A DNA stretch of 64,000 nt from Clostridium sp. (GTDB taxonomy: Bacteria > Bacillota > Clostridia > Clostridiales > Clostridiaceae), in the NCBI GenBank assembly GCA_018372555.1, contig JAHAIU010000002.1, positions 14,510 through 78,509 on the forward strand, in the 5' to 3' direction. Below, piece by piece: positions 16,517 through 25,251 of the stretch (positions are counted from its first letter, which is position 1; every line of letters begins with the position of its first letter). The notes beneath the pieces are model-generated. The model searched no databases and had not been told where the DNA came from. It saw only the letters and a list, made by a program, of their open reading frames with translations. The translations under genes and the position numbers were made by a program.

Positions 16517-16562
16517 AAATGAAGAATAAAGAATTAATGAAAAAACTCCCTAAGGAGTTTTG
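16490..16562 (+). repeat. Intergenic repeat, module A, overlapping rqcH 3' end
   Basis: Starts with the near-palindrome GTGCTGTAGCAC (16492-16503), then AATGGAAAATTAAAAATGAA and AATTAATGAAAAAACTCC, and ends in the hairpin at 16541-16561. It covers the last codons of rqcH. The same sequence order ends the TrmH-like gene at 60890-60960. Confidence 0.65.
16541..16562 (+). terminator. Terminator of rqcH, first hairpin
   Basis: AAAACTCC, short loop, GGAGTTTT, part of repeat module A. T-rich on both strands, so it can act in both directions. Confidence 0.65.
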
Positions 16563-16570
16563 AAATAATT

Positions 16571-16598
16571 AAAAGGGATGCTTTAAAGCATCCCTTTT
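16571..16598. terminator. Bidirectional terminator between rqcH and rlmL-like gene
   Basis: AAAAGGGATGC (16571-16581) pairs with GCATCCCTTTT (16588-16598). Lies between convergent genes and serves both. Confidence 0.75.
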
Positions 16599-16645
16599 AT
16601 ATAATAATTATAATGTAAATTCTTTCGAAATTTTTATAATCATAT

Positions 16646-16719
16646 TTTTGTAATTTGTAACAAATTATTTCCTAAATTGATAATTGTTAATTGTTAACTG
16701 CTAATTGCTAATTGCCTAA
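16646..16719. repeat. Intergenic repeat, module B copy 2
   Basis: On the minus strand reads TTAGGCAATTAGCAATTAGC, then CAGTTAACAATTAACAATTA and AATTTGTTACAAATTAC. It has internal 7-base steps (CAATTAG/CAATTAA). It overlaps the stop codon of the methyltransferase gene at 16716. Confidence 0.6.
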
Positions 16720-17873
16720 ATGTGGTTTATAACCATATCTCCATTATTTTTAATTAATTCATTATCAAAATATTGATAATAATAACATTTTAGCTTACCA
16801 TTATATAATTTTCTATTTTTACTTGATTTAATATTGAAAGGACTTTCAAAATTTTCATAAGAAGTTAAGATATTAAAATCCCAGTTATTTAATTTTTTCT
16901 TATAACCACCAAATATCTTATATAGTTCTTCTACTTCTCTCTTTTCTCCAAGTCTTTCACCATAAGGAGGATTTGAAATTATAAATCCATATTTTTCTGC
17001 ACTGGAGAATTCTTTAAAATCTCTTCTATGGAATTCAATATACTTTGATACACCTGCTTTTTCAGCATTGCTTCTAGCTACTTTAAGAATTCTTCCATCA
17101 ATATCATATCCTAATAGCTTTATATCTTTATGCTTTATTGCTCTTTCAGCACCTTCCCTTACTTGTTCAAATACATCTGCCTCCATAGTAGGCCAAGTTT
17201 CACAGGTAAAGGATCTACACATTCCAGGAGCAATATTTTGCATTATCATTGCAGCTTCAATTAATATAGTCCCTGAGCCACAAAATGGATCTACTAAAGC
17301 AAAATCTTCCTTCCATCTAGATATTAATACCATAGCCGCTGCTAATGTTTCTTTTAGTGGAGCTGCTCCAGCCTCTTCCCTATATCCTCTTTTGTGTAAG
17401 CCTGGTCCTGATGTATCTATTGTTAATGTTACAACATCTTTAAGAATTGCAACTTCTATTTTATATAAAGGACCATCTTCTGAAAAATGTGATACTCCAT
17501 AAGCTTCACTCATACTATCTACTATGGCCTTTTTTACTATAGATTGACAATCAGGCACACTATGTAAAGTTGACTTTACTGACTTACCATTAACATGCAT
17601 TATTCCATCTATAGGTATAAGCTCATTCCATTTTACCTTCTTAGTTCCTTGGAATAATTCTTCAAAGCTTCTTGCTTCAAATTCTGCCATCTTTATTAAA
17701 ACTCTATCTGCTGTTCTTAAATGAATATTTGCAATTGCTATATCCATTTCATCACCAGTAAAATAAACCTTCCCATTTTCAGTTCTTAAATCCTCATAAC
17801 CTAATGCCTTTAATTCTTTTACAGTTATCCCTTCAAGTCCAAAGGTAGTGGTTGCAATTAAATCATATTCCAT
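16716..17873 (-). CDS. THUMP-domain RNA methyltransferase (RlmL/YpsC-like)
   Basis: A 385-residue class I S-adenosylmethionine methyltransferase expected to make N2-methylguanosine in 23S rRNA (YpsC/RlmL group). Residues 1-60 form a ferredoxin-like domain (EYDLIATTTFGLEGITVKEL), 60-160 the THUMP domain, then a Rossmann domain with LVDPFCGSGTILIEAA, LGYDIDGRIL and the catalytic SNPPYGERLG. Unlike E. coli RlmKL there is no second methyltransferase domain. GGAGACG precedes the ATG. It follows pyrR by 15 bases and is probably the last gene of a rluD-pyrR operon. Its stop is at the edge of a repeat element. Confidence 0.92.
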   Translation of the reverse strand: MEYDLIATTTFGLEGITVKELKALGYEDLRTENGKVYFTGDEMDIAIANIHLRTADRVLIKMAEFEARSFEELFQGTKKVKWNELIPIDGIMHVNGKSVKSTLHSVPDCQSIVKKAIVDSMSEAYGVSHFSEDGPLYKIEVAILKDVVTLTIDTSGPGLHKRGYREEAGAAPLKETLAAAMVLISRWKEDFALVDPFCGSGTILIEAAMIMQNIAPGMCRSFTCETWPTMEADVFEQVREGAERAIKHKDIKLLGYDIDGRILKVARSNAEKAGVSKYIEFHRRDFKEFSSAEKYGFIISNPPYGERLGEKREVEELYKIFGGYKKKLNNWDFNILTSYENFESPFNIKSSKNRKLYNGKLKCYYYQYFDNELIKNNGDMVINHI

Positions 17874-17888
17874 ATTCGTCTCCTTACA

Positions 17889-18422
<534 letters not shown>

Positions 18423-18433
18423 TTATTACACCT

Positions 18434-19345
18434 CTACTTCCTTAATGATTCTAATATTTTTTTAAAATAATCAGGTAATTCTGAATCAAATTCTATATAT
18501 TCCTTACTTCTTGGATGAATAAATCCTAAAGATTTAGCATGTAGAACCTGACCACTTAATTTAAACTTCTGTTTCTTAAGTCCATATAAAGGGTCACCAA
18601 CTAGTGGATGACCAATTGATGCCATATGTACTCTAATTTGATGGGTTCTTCCAGTTTCTAGATTAAATTTTACTAAAGAAGTTCCATTATTATATGTTTC
18701 TAATACCTTATAATGAGTAACTGCTCGCTTTCCATCTTCAACTATTGCCATCTTAAGTCTATCTTTTTTATTTCGTCCTAACGGCTTATCAACCATTCCT
18801 TCTTCTTTAGAGAATTTTCCTTCTACTAAAGCATAGTACTCTCTTTTTATACTATGTTCTTTAAATTGTTCAGATAAAAAATTATGTGCATCATCATTTT
18901 TAGCAATTACTAGTACTCCTGAAGTATCTTTATCAATTCTATGTACTATTCCTGGTCTAATTACTCCATTTATTCCTGATAAATCTTTGCAATGATATAA
19001 TAATCCATTAACTAAAGTACCTGAATAATTACCTGGCGCTGGATGAACAACCATTCCTTGAGGTTTATTTACTACTATTAAATCTTCATCCTCATATACT
19101 ATATTTAATTCTATTTCCTCAGGAATTACATTTAATTCAATTGGTTCTTTCATTAAAACAGTTACATTATCATTGTTTCTTAGCTTATAATTACTTTTTA
19201 CATTTTTATTATTGACAAAAACATTACTCTCATCTATTAAACCTTGAATAAATGATCTAGATTTACCTTCAATCTGATTTGATAAATATTTATCTATTCT
19301 TTCTCCAACATTTTCTTCTGTTATTATAAAATTTATATTTTCCAT
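18434..19345 (-). CDS. RluD-family 23S rRNA pseudouridine synthase
   Basis: A 303-residue pseudouridine synthase of the RluA/RluD family (YlyB-like in Bacillus), acting on 23S rRNA. It has an S4 RNA-binding domain at residues 15-70 (ERIDKYLSNQIEGKSRSF), the catalytic motif HRIDKDTSGVLVIAKND and the conserved ETGRTHQIRVHMASIGHPL and GDPLYGLK stretches. The ATG at 19345 has GTGGAG upstream. First gene of the operon with pyrR and the methyltransferase, behind a leader of about 240 bases. Which uridine it modifies cannot be read from sequence. Confidence 0.94.
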   Translation of the reverse strand: MENINFIITEENVGERIDKYLSNQIEGKSRSFIQGLIDESNVFVNNKNVKSNYKLRNNDNVTVLMKEPIELNVIPEEIELNIVYEDEDLIVVNKPQGMVVHPAPGNYSGTLVNGLLYHCKDLSGINGVIRPGIVHRIDKDTSGVLVIAKNDDAHNFLSEQFKEHSIKREYYALVEGKFSKEEGMVDKPLGRNKKDRLKMAIVEDGKRAVTHYKVLETYNNGTSLVKFNLETGRTHQIRVHMASIGHPLVGDPLYGLKKQKFKLSGQVLHAKSLGFIHPRSKEYIEFDSELPDYFKKILESLRK

Positions 19346-19592
19346 ATGTTAACTCCACTTATCTATCTTTCAATTAATTGTTTACATTAATAGGATTTTA
19401 TAAAATTAAAGTCTATAAAATTCTTTCTGTAAATATAAAAATTGAAAACATCCTTGATTTGTTTTTATACAAATTACTAAGATTGATTTTTTAAGATTAT
19501 TGTACTTAAATATTTTAAAAATACTATTTAAATTAAAAATTCCACATTTAAATACGTATAATTTATTGTAACCTTTATGTAATTATATGCAC

Positions 19593-19621
19593 ATTATAAT
19601 ATATTGCAACTTTACACTCAA
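19593..19621 (-). promoter_or_regulatory. SigA-type promoter for rluD-pyrR operon
   Basis: Minus-strand TTGAGT (19616-19621), 17-base spacer, perfect TATAAT (19593-19598). Predicts a leader of about 240 bases. Confidence 0.65.
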
Positions 19622-19729
19622 TAGATAGAATAGATATTTTTATAATATAGTTCAATTAATAATCTACATTTTATTATTTAAATTTTTAAGATATGTAAAT
19701 TTTATAGAAATAGTATTATTTAAATATCT

Positions 19730-19768
19730 AATTTAATGAAAAGAAAAAACTCCCTAGGGAGCTTTAAA
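19730..19768 (-). terminator. Terminator of divIVA operon, repeat-derived hairpin
   Basis: Minus strand AAAGCTCCCTAGGGAGTTTT followed by more T. The flanking plus-strand ATTTAATGAAAAGAAAAAAC resembles repeat module A, so this may be another copy that serves as terminator. Confidence 0.7.
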
Positions 19769-19787
19769 AATCAAAATAAATAATATC

Positions 19788-20387
19788 TTATTCTTCAGAA
19801 TTTGCAAAGAAACTCTTTATTTCATCAATATCATCGTTATAACTATCTTCTATTTCCTCAATATTTTTCCTTGATAAATCTATGCCTTTTTCTTCTATCA
19901 TTTTTTCTAACGGCTCAGAAATATTGTAATTCTTAGTTAAATCTTTTTCAAGTTCATCAAAAGTTTCTGTTTGAGCATTCATAAAGTTTCTAAACTTAGC
20001 TCTAAACTTAATAAACTCTTGCTTAACCTTCTCATATTCATCATTAATTAAGATAACATCATTATGAGCTTTATCTAATACCTTCTGAGCTGATTCATTT
20101 GCCTTAGAAAGAATCATTTCAGCTTCTTTTTGTGAAGTTTCTCTAGCTTGTTCTGCTGCATTTTGTGCAAGTAGCAATGTATTTTGAATAGTATTTTCTA
20201 TTTTAACATAATGCTCAAGCTTTTCATTGACTCTAGATAAATTTTCCTTTAATCTTGAATTTTCCTTATATAGCTCTTCATAGTTATCTATAATTTCATT
20301 TATAAATTCATCTACTTCTTCACTATCATAACCCCTAAACCCTTTTTTAAACTCTTTGTTACTTATATCCATTGGAGTAAGCTTCAT
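19788..20387 (-). CDS. divIVA: DivIVA domain cell-division protein
   Basis: DivIVA binds curved membranes at poles and septa and organises division and growth. The 199-residue protein starts MKLTPMDISNKEFKKGFRGY, the conserved membrane-insertion and hinge region, followed by DSEEVDEFINEIIDNYEELY and a long coiled coil rich in Glu/Lys to the C-terminus. GAGGTGATAT precedes the ATG. It ends the yggS-sepF-ylmH-divIVA set typical of Gram-positive division clusters, 17 bases after ylmH. Confidence 0.94.
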   Translation of the reverse strand: MKLTPMDISNKEFKKGFRGYDSEEVDEFINEIIDNYEELYKENSRLKENLSRVNEKLEHYVKIENTIQNTLLLAQNAAEQARETSQKEAEMILSKANESAQKVLDKAHNDVILINDEYEKVKQEFIKFRAKFRNFMNAQTETFDELEKDLTKNYNISEPLEKMIEEKGIDLSRKNIEEIEDSYNDDIDEIKSFFANSEE

Positions 20388-20404
20388 AATATCACCTCTA
20401 AATT

Positions 20405-21175
20405 TTAAATATATTTTTTAATTCTCACCTTTTGCTTCCCACTTCTAGTTTCACCTATAATATCTCCTACTAAAAACTTACCACTACCTCTAACAGTAAT
20501 CCTTGCACCTTTAATTATTTCTTGGCTTTTATCTTTTGCTTTAACATAGTCTATTAAAACTTTACCAGAGTCAATTACTTCAATAGCCTTTGATCTAGAG
20601 AAATTACAAAGTTTTGCTACTATACTATCAATTCTTAAAGAAGCAACATTTATTACAAACTCTTCAAAATCTACTTCAGGCATATCTTCCATATCAGTTA
20701 ATAAAGTAACTTCAACTGGAGACTTTCCAATATAAGATAAATTACTTAAAATATAATTGCTTATTTCATTAATTACTGGTAAATAAGCAGCATTTTCCTT
20801 CACTACTATATCACCAATTTTATTTCTTTCTATTCCTAATGACAAAATGCCACCAAGAAAGTCTTTATGCTTCAATTTTGAAAAGTTAGATTTATTCATA
20901 ATTTTAATTATGTCAATGGGAAACTCTATTTTATAATTATTATTAAATGAAATCATTCTTCTTTCAGCTTCTGGAAAAAGCCCATTACTTTCTACTAAAA
21001 AATTATTACTATTTAAATTTTTTTCAAAATAACTCCATATATTTGGTGGATAAAAAGCATTACTAAAAACAGGAATATCTTTTTCATAAGCTAATTTATA
21101 TTTTTCATAAATCTTAATTGCATCTATAATGTCTTCATCCATAAAAATATTAAGGAGTTTTTCCTTAGATAACAT
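20405..21175 (-). CDS. ylmH: S4-domain RNA-binding protein YlmH
   Basis: A 256-residue protein with a YlmH N-terminal domain (including YPPNIWSYFEKN) and an S4 RNA-binding domain at the C-terminus (LCNFSRSKAIEVIDSGKVLI ... GKFLVGDIIGETRSGKQKV). YlmH-type proteins act on stalled ribosomal 50S-peptidyl-tRNA complexes in Bacillus; here rqcH, with a related job, is also in the window. GGAGTTGTTTTA precedes the ATG. Cotranscribed with sepF and divIVA. Confidence 0.9.
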   Translation of the reverse strand: MLSKEKLLNIFMDEDIIDAIKIYEKYKLAYEKDIPVFSNAFYPPNIWSYFEKNLNSNNFLVESNGLFPEAERRMISFNNNYKIEFPIDIIKIMNKSNFSKLKHKDFLGGILSLGIERNKIGDIVVKENAAYLPVINEISNYILSNLSYIGKSPVEVTLLTDMEDMPEVDFEEFVINVASLRIDSIVAKLCNFSRSKAIEVIDSGKVLIDYVKAKDKSQEIIKGARITVRGSGKFLVGDIIGETRSGKQKVRIKKYI

Positions 21176-21201
21176 TAAAACAACTCCTTAAATTCAAATT
21201 T

Positions 21202-21654
21202 TTATTTATTAAAATTAAATAATGCTCTAGAACTTAATTCATTTTTTAACTCATTTGTTACTTCTACATTTGAAGGTGAAAGTAAATATACTCTTTGTTC
21301 TATTTCTTGAAGTGTTGCTCCTAATACAAAGCAAGAACCACTAATAAAATCAACTAATCTTTGAGCTACCTTAGTTTCTAATGTAGTTGCATTAACCAAA
21401 ACTATTTTTCTTGCCTTAATAGCATCTGCTATATCTCTAGCATCATCATAGTTCATTGGTTTTGTAACCATAACTTTTGCTGTTGATGAAGTATGTATAT
21501 TTACTACCTTATTAGCTTTTTGTCTATTTCCAATAGTAACTATATCCTCTACTACTTCCTCTTCTTCCATTTCTTCATCATTTATATCATCGTATTCATC
21601 TTCATATTCTCCAAGGCCAATTATTTCTTTTAATTTTCCAAACATATTACTCAT
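21202..21654 (-). CDS. sepF: Cell-division protein SepF
   Basis: SepF is a membrane-anchored FtsZ partner that arranges Z-ring filaments. The 150-residue protein has an N-terminal amphipathic helix (MSNMFGKLKEIIGLG), an acidic linker (EEEVVEDI) and the compact C-terminal domain (AKVMVTKPMNYDDARDIADA ... QRLVDFISGSCFVLGATLQE). AGGAGGAG precedes the ATG, which overlaps the end of yggS by 8 bases. No ftsA occurs in this cluster, fitting a role as the Z-ring tether. Confidence 0.95.
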   Translation of the reverse strand: MSNMFGKLKEIIGLGEYEDEYDDINDEEMEEEEVVEDIVTIGNRQKANKVVNIHTSSTAKVMVTKPMNYDDARDIADAIKARKIVLVNATTLETKVAQRLVDFISGSCFVLGATLQEIEQRVYLLSPSNVEVTNELKNELSSRALFNFNK

Positions 21655-22324
21655 TTAAATCTCCTCCTAAATATTTTCTTTTACCAAATATCCCTTCCCC
21701 TACTCTAATTAAATTAGATCCTTCCTCAATAGCAATTTTATAATCATGAGTCATTCCCATAGATAATATTTCCATAGATATATTTTTATAATTTTCTTTG
21801 CTTACTTTATCAAAAATAGCTTTCATCTTACTAAAATAATATCTATTTTCTTCATCATTACCTTTTGGGATAACTGTCATAAGCCCTTTTACCTTACAAT
21901 ATTCGCATTTTTCTACTTCTTCTATCATTTTAGGAAGTTCTTCTTCGAATATGCCACCCTTGCTTTCTTCTTTTCCTATGTTAATTTGAATTAAGAGATT
22001 TGCATAAATCTTATCTTTTGAAAATTCCTTTTCTATTTTTCGAAGTAATTTTATGCTAGATAAAGAATGTATTAAATGTACTTTACCAACTAAATATTTA
22101 ACTTTATTAGTTTGTAAATTCCCTATAAAATGCCACCTAATATCTTTTGGAAGAATCTCTTCTTTATATATTAGCTCTTGAACTTTATTTTCTCCAAAAT
22201 CTCTTTGATTTTTTTTGTAAGCTAGCTCAAGATCTTCAATTGGCTTAGTCTTTGATACAGCTACTAAAGTCACATTGTTTGGTATTTTTCCTATTATCTC
22301 TGCTATATTTTCTCCTATATTCAA
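21647..22324 (-). CDS. YggS-family PLP-binding protein
   Basis: A 225-residue pyridoxal-phosphate homeostasis protein of the YggS/YlmE/PROSC family. The PLP lysine lies in VTLVAVSKTKPIEDL; other family marks are NKVQELIYKE, WHFIGNLQTNKVKYL and LSMGMTHDYKIAIEEGSNLIRVGEGIFG. The start is TTG at 22324 with AGGAGG 7 bases before it. It heads the yggS-sepF-ylmH-divIVA set. A tandem copy of CAATTTACATAAT lies upstream at about 22356-22381, close to the expected promoter. Confidence 0.94.
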   Translation of the reverse strand: MNIGENIAEIIGKIPNNVTLVAVSKTKPIEDLELAYKKNQRDFGENKVQELIYKEEILPKDIRWHFIGNLQTNKVKYLVGKVHLIHSLSSIKLLRKIEKEFSKDKIYANLLIQINIGKEESKGGIFEEELPKMIEEVEKCEYCKVKGLMTVIPKGNDEENRYYFSKMKAIFDKVSKENYKNISMEILSMGMTHDYKIAIEEGSNLIRVGEGIFGKRKYLGGDLNE

Positions 22325-22439
22325 GACACTACCTCCTATTAAAGTATTTAGTTAGCAATTTACATAATCAATTTACATAATGTACTTATTCTACACAAAG
22401 TCTTAAAATCCTTCATTTTTTTAATTTTTTTATTTTAAG

Positions 22440-23177
22440 TTATTTAACTTCATATCTCTCCATATAATTAGCTTCCACGAATTGCTTAGTTGCAGGAATT
22501 ATTAATTCTTCTTTTTCCTCTATTTCAACTTTAATTCCTCTTATTAATAAGTTTTGAATAAAACTATTATCTGATAATAAATACGCTTTCATTTCTTCTG
22601 GATTACCTATTGCATATATATGAAAGGGAGCACCAGTAGTGGAATCATCATCAAATACTATAGAAGCCCAATTACACTTTACTCCTGTTTTTGGCAATAC
22701 TCTATGATCATTTATTGATATTGCTTGAGCCCCAGCATGTCTAATCTCATTAATAGTTCTTGAAAAGTCATCTTCATGGAATAATTTCATATTTATCTGA
22801 AAGCTAGTATCTAGGATCTTATCTATATCTGCATCTTGAATTTTAATAATCAATCCTGGTCCCTTTACATCAGTTATACCACTTAATCCCCCATAATCAA
22901 TAAGCTGACCTTTCATATTTTCAATTAATTTTTTCTTTTTTTCAGGATCAGTTCCCTTATACTCATTTATTTTATCTTCGTATTCAATATTTTGATTTTG
23001 AATATCTTCAATTTCTTTATAAAGCTTATTTCTCTCTTCAACTGCCTTTTTATAATCAACAGCATTTAATGAAGCAATATTCTCACTAGTATTATTCATA
23101 TCCATAGTATTAATAATTAAAAAACCAGTAAAAACAGATGCAATTAAAATGAAAAACTTTCCTTTTAATTTTTTCAT
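22440..23177 (-). CDS. DUF881 family protein (YlxW/YlxX-like), copy 1
   Basis: A 245-residue membrane-anchored protein with one N-terminal helix (KGKFFILIASVFTGFLII), a coiled coil (residues 42-85) and a DUF881 domain: IDYGGLSGITDVKGPGLIIK, HAGAQAISINDHRV and PFHIYAIGNPEEM. DUF881 proteins occur near division and sigE genes in Firmicutes; their function is unclear. It directly follows sbp (start at the next base) and shares ancestry with the DUF881 gene on the other side of sbp, but the two are clearly diverged. Confidence 0.88.
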   Translation of the reverse strand: MKKLKGKFFILIASVFTGFLIINTMDMNNTSENIASLNAVDYKKAVEERNKLYKEIEDIQNQNIEYEDKINEYKGTDPEKKKKLIENMKGQLIDYGGLSGITDVKGPGLIIKIQDADIDKILDTSFQINMKLFHEDDFSRTINEIRHAGAQAISINDHRVLPKTGVKCNWASIVFDDDSTTGAPFHIYAIGNPEEMKAYLLSDNSFIQNLLIRGIKVEIEEKEELIIPATKQFVEANYMERYEVK

Positions 23178-23528
23178 TTATTCACCTCTTTTATAGTTCT
23201 TTAAATTCTCAATTATCAACCTTCTTATTACAGCAAAGTTATCAAATATTCTGCCTCCAAATACTATTATAGCTGCTATATATACAGGAATACCAAGTTT
23301 ATCTCCTAAATACGCAAGGCCTGCTGCTAATAATGCATTACCAAAGAACCCTGAAATGAATATATCTGCTTTAAAATTCTTAGATAATGAAGCTCTTACC
23401 GCCCCAAAAACTGAATCTAAACAAGCTAGTATTGCAACAGACATATAGGGAGATAATGTAGATGGTATATTTACTTCTAATATTAACCCTAATACAATTC
23501 CAAGTAGTAGTCCTATAAATGCTATCAT
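23178..23528 (-). CDS. sbp: Small basic protein, DUF1290 family
   Basis: A 116-residue membrane protein with four hydrophobic segments (IAFIGLLLGIVLGLILEV, MSVAILACLDSVFGAVRA, IFISGFFGNALLAAGLA, IPVYIAAIIVFGGRIF). The conserved DSVFGAVRA and GGRIFDNFAVIRR mark the Sbp/YlxX-linked DUF1290 family found next to ftsQ-ftsZ in Firmicutes. Function is not established. It sits between two DUF881 genes, 12 bases after one and abutting the other. Confidence 0.9.
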   Translation of the reverse strand: MIAFIGLLLGIVLGLILEVNIPSTLSPYMSVAILACLDSVFGAVRASLSKNFKADIFISGFFGNALLAAGLAYLGDKLGIPVYIAAIIVFGGRIFDNFAVIRRLIIENLKNYKRGE

Positions 23529-23540
23529 TTCCTCTCCCCC

Positions 23541-24257
23541 TTAATTTACTGGAATAACATACTCATTTTTTAAAGTTTGAGTAGTTTTATTTATTATAAC
23601 TTCATCAACTAACTCTATTTTATGATCATAGTTCATAAGAGCACCATAATCTAATCCTCCTGGAAAGTTAACTGCAAGATTAAAAGCTTGCTTATCTCCT
23701 ATTGCTTTTATTACAACTTTCTCTGTATGATCTATTTGTTTTGTACCAACCCATATCCAGCTTCCAGAGTTTTTAATTCCACTTTGAGGTGTAACTCTAA
23801 CATCGTTAACTGATATAGCTTCTGCTTTTTGGAATCTTAAAAAGTTAACTATATGAACTATTTCATCCTCAGTAATAATCCTATTTGTTGTATCGTTATT
23901 AGATCCAAATATATTAGTTTTTGGTGTTAAAGTTATTATAATTCCTGGCCCTTTTACATCTAGCAATCCTAAATTCATTCTAGCATTGTCTAGTTGCTTC
24001 TTAATTTCAGCTTCAACTTCACCTTCTGCTGCTACAGTTTCTTCTAATTTTTTTAGTTCTTCTGATAGTGAATTATTAGCATTAACTAATTCTTCTTTTT
24101 CCTTTTTTAAAGATTCAACTTCTGCCGCAATATCTAAATTTTGATTCGGTAAATTAACCTTGTTTTTTTCATTTAATAATTTAAACTGATGTGCAAGCAA
24201 AAAGCCTAGTAATGCACATACAACTGCTACAAATATTTGTGATGTAATTTTCTTCAT
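23541..24257 (-). CDS. DUF881 family protein (YlxW-like), copy 2
   Basis: A 238-residue protein with an N-terminal membrane helix (QIFVAVVCALLGFLLAHQF), a long coiled coil (residues 35-90) and a DUF881 domain with GLLDVKGPGIIITLTPK, EAISVNDVRVTPQSGI and VVIKAIGDKQAFN. It lies between ftsQ (14 bases upstream) and sbp. Together the three genes form the conserved Firmicute block between ftsQ and ftsZ, although ftsZ is not here. Confidence 0.88.
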   Translation of the reverse strand: MKKITSQIFVAVVCALLGFLLAHQFKLLNEKNKVNLPNQNLDIAAEVESLKKEKEELVNANNSLSEELKKLEETVAAEGEVEAEIKKQLDNARMNLGLLDVKGPGIIITLTPKTNIFGSNNDTTNRIITEDEIVHIVNFLRFQKAEAISVNDVRVTPQSGIKNSGSWIWVGTKQIDHTEKVVIKAIGDKQAFNLAVNFPGGLDYGALMNYDHKIELVDEVIINKTTQTLKNEYVIPVN

Positions 24258-24271
24258 TCATCTGCCTCCCC

Positions 24272-25024
24272 TCACTCACTAACTTTCATTACTGGTGGTA
24301 CTCCATCCACGCTCATATCTATGTATCCCTTAGCTATTGTTCCTTGGTTAATTAAGTTTAATGCTAAGTTTATTTTATCTAAAAGATTTTCTCTATCTCC
24401 AATTCTTATTTCAACATTACCTATGTAACATATAATGCTATTAGTATTATTTAAATTAATTTCAGAAAAACTCTGCCCCTCAGGCATATTTTCAATAAGG
24501 GTATAAAATTCATCCAAAGCCTTAGGTAGTTCCATATTATCTGATATAGATTCACCTAACTTTTTATTAGATACATCAAGGCCTGAAATTTTTGTTAATG
24601 TTCTATCAGATATATCAACTACTTCTTCTACTATTACCCCTTCATTATTAATTATCTTATAGTTTCCATTATTTTCGATATAATAAGCAACTTTATTTTC
24701 AGTAATATCTATATTTATCTTATTAATACCACTTTTACTTATTTTAACATCTTTTATATAGGGATTTTCCTTCAATTTATTTATAATATCATTGTAATCT
24801 AAGGTGAAAATATTTCCCCCTATATTATACTTTAGTTTTTCTTGTAAACTTTCATTACTAATTGTTACTAATCCACTAATTTTTATTTCCTTTAAATTAA
24901 AAAAAGGAGCTTTATATATAAATATAATAATTCCAATTATGAAAACAAATAAACCTAAAATAATTCTTTTTATTAACTTTTTCTTTTTTTTCTTCTTAAC
25001 AAATTTATTTACCTTTTTATTCAT
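24272..25024 (-). CDS. ftsQ: Cell-division protein FtsQ/DivIB
   Basis: A 250-residue divisome protein. A Lys-rich cytosolic tail (KFVKKKKKKKLIKR), one membrane helix (residues 21-41, LGLFVFIIGIIIFIY), then the POTRA domain (FNLKEIKISGLVTISNESL ... NPYIKDVKI) and the FtsQ domain ending in KGYIDMSVDGVPPVMKVSE. FtsQ links FtsL/FtsB to septal synthesis. Start ATG at 25024 preceded by TAGGTTAGCT, a weak site. It is separated from spoVE by a terminator and so probably starts a new transcript; TATACT at the minus-strand position just upstream could serve as -10. Confidence 0.92.
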   Translation of the reverse strand: MNKKVNKFVKKKKKKKLIKRIILGLFVFIIGIIIFIYKAPFFNLKEIKISGLVTISNESLQEKLKYNIGGNIFTLDYNDIINKLKENPYIKDVKISKSGINKINIDITENKVAYYIENNGNYKIINNEGVIVEEVVDISDRTLTKISGLDVSNKKLGESISDNMELPKALDEFYTLIENMPEGQSFSEINLNNTNSIICYIGNVEIRIGDRENLLDKINLALNLINQGTIAKGYIDMSVDGVPPVMKVSE

Positions 25025-25207
25025 AGCTAACCTACTTTTACATAATTTCTATCTAGTATAATAATATCACTTTTTGGGTATTTTTTCATTACTATTTTTA
25101 CTAAATTTAAATTTTTTATAATAATTTAATAAATTCTCCTATAAATCTATATTAATAAACTTAACTTACCTTAAACTTACATATGTCATCACAAACTTTT
25201 TTTCAGC

Positions 25208-25247
25208 AAAATAAAAGAGTGAAATTTTAAAATAACCTCACTCTTTT
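25208..25247 (-). terminator. Terminator of the spoVE end of the cell-wall operon
   Basis: AAAAGAGTGA (25213-25222) pairs with TCACTCTTTT (25238-25247); minus-strand T-rich tail. It starts 4 bases after the spoVE stop and splits the cell-wall cluster before ftsQ. Confidence 0.7.
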
Positions 25248-25251
25248 ATAC

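Larger units (their letters stand above)
19346..19787. other. 442-base AT-rich gap with promoter and terminator
   Basis: Holds a strong promoter for the rluD operon (19593-19621), its long leader without an open frame, and the divIVA terminator (19742-19767). I see no gene, attenuator or PyrR-type RNA motif in the leader. Confidence 0.6.

Noticed and set aside
19346..19592. PyrR-regulated attenuator in the rluD-pyrR leader
   Set aside because: No terminator/antiterminator pair and no PyrR-binding consensus was found in the 240-base leader.
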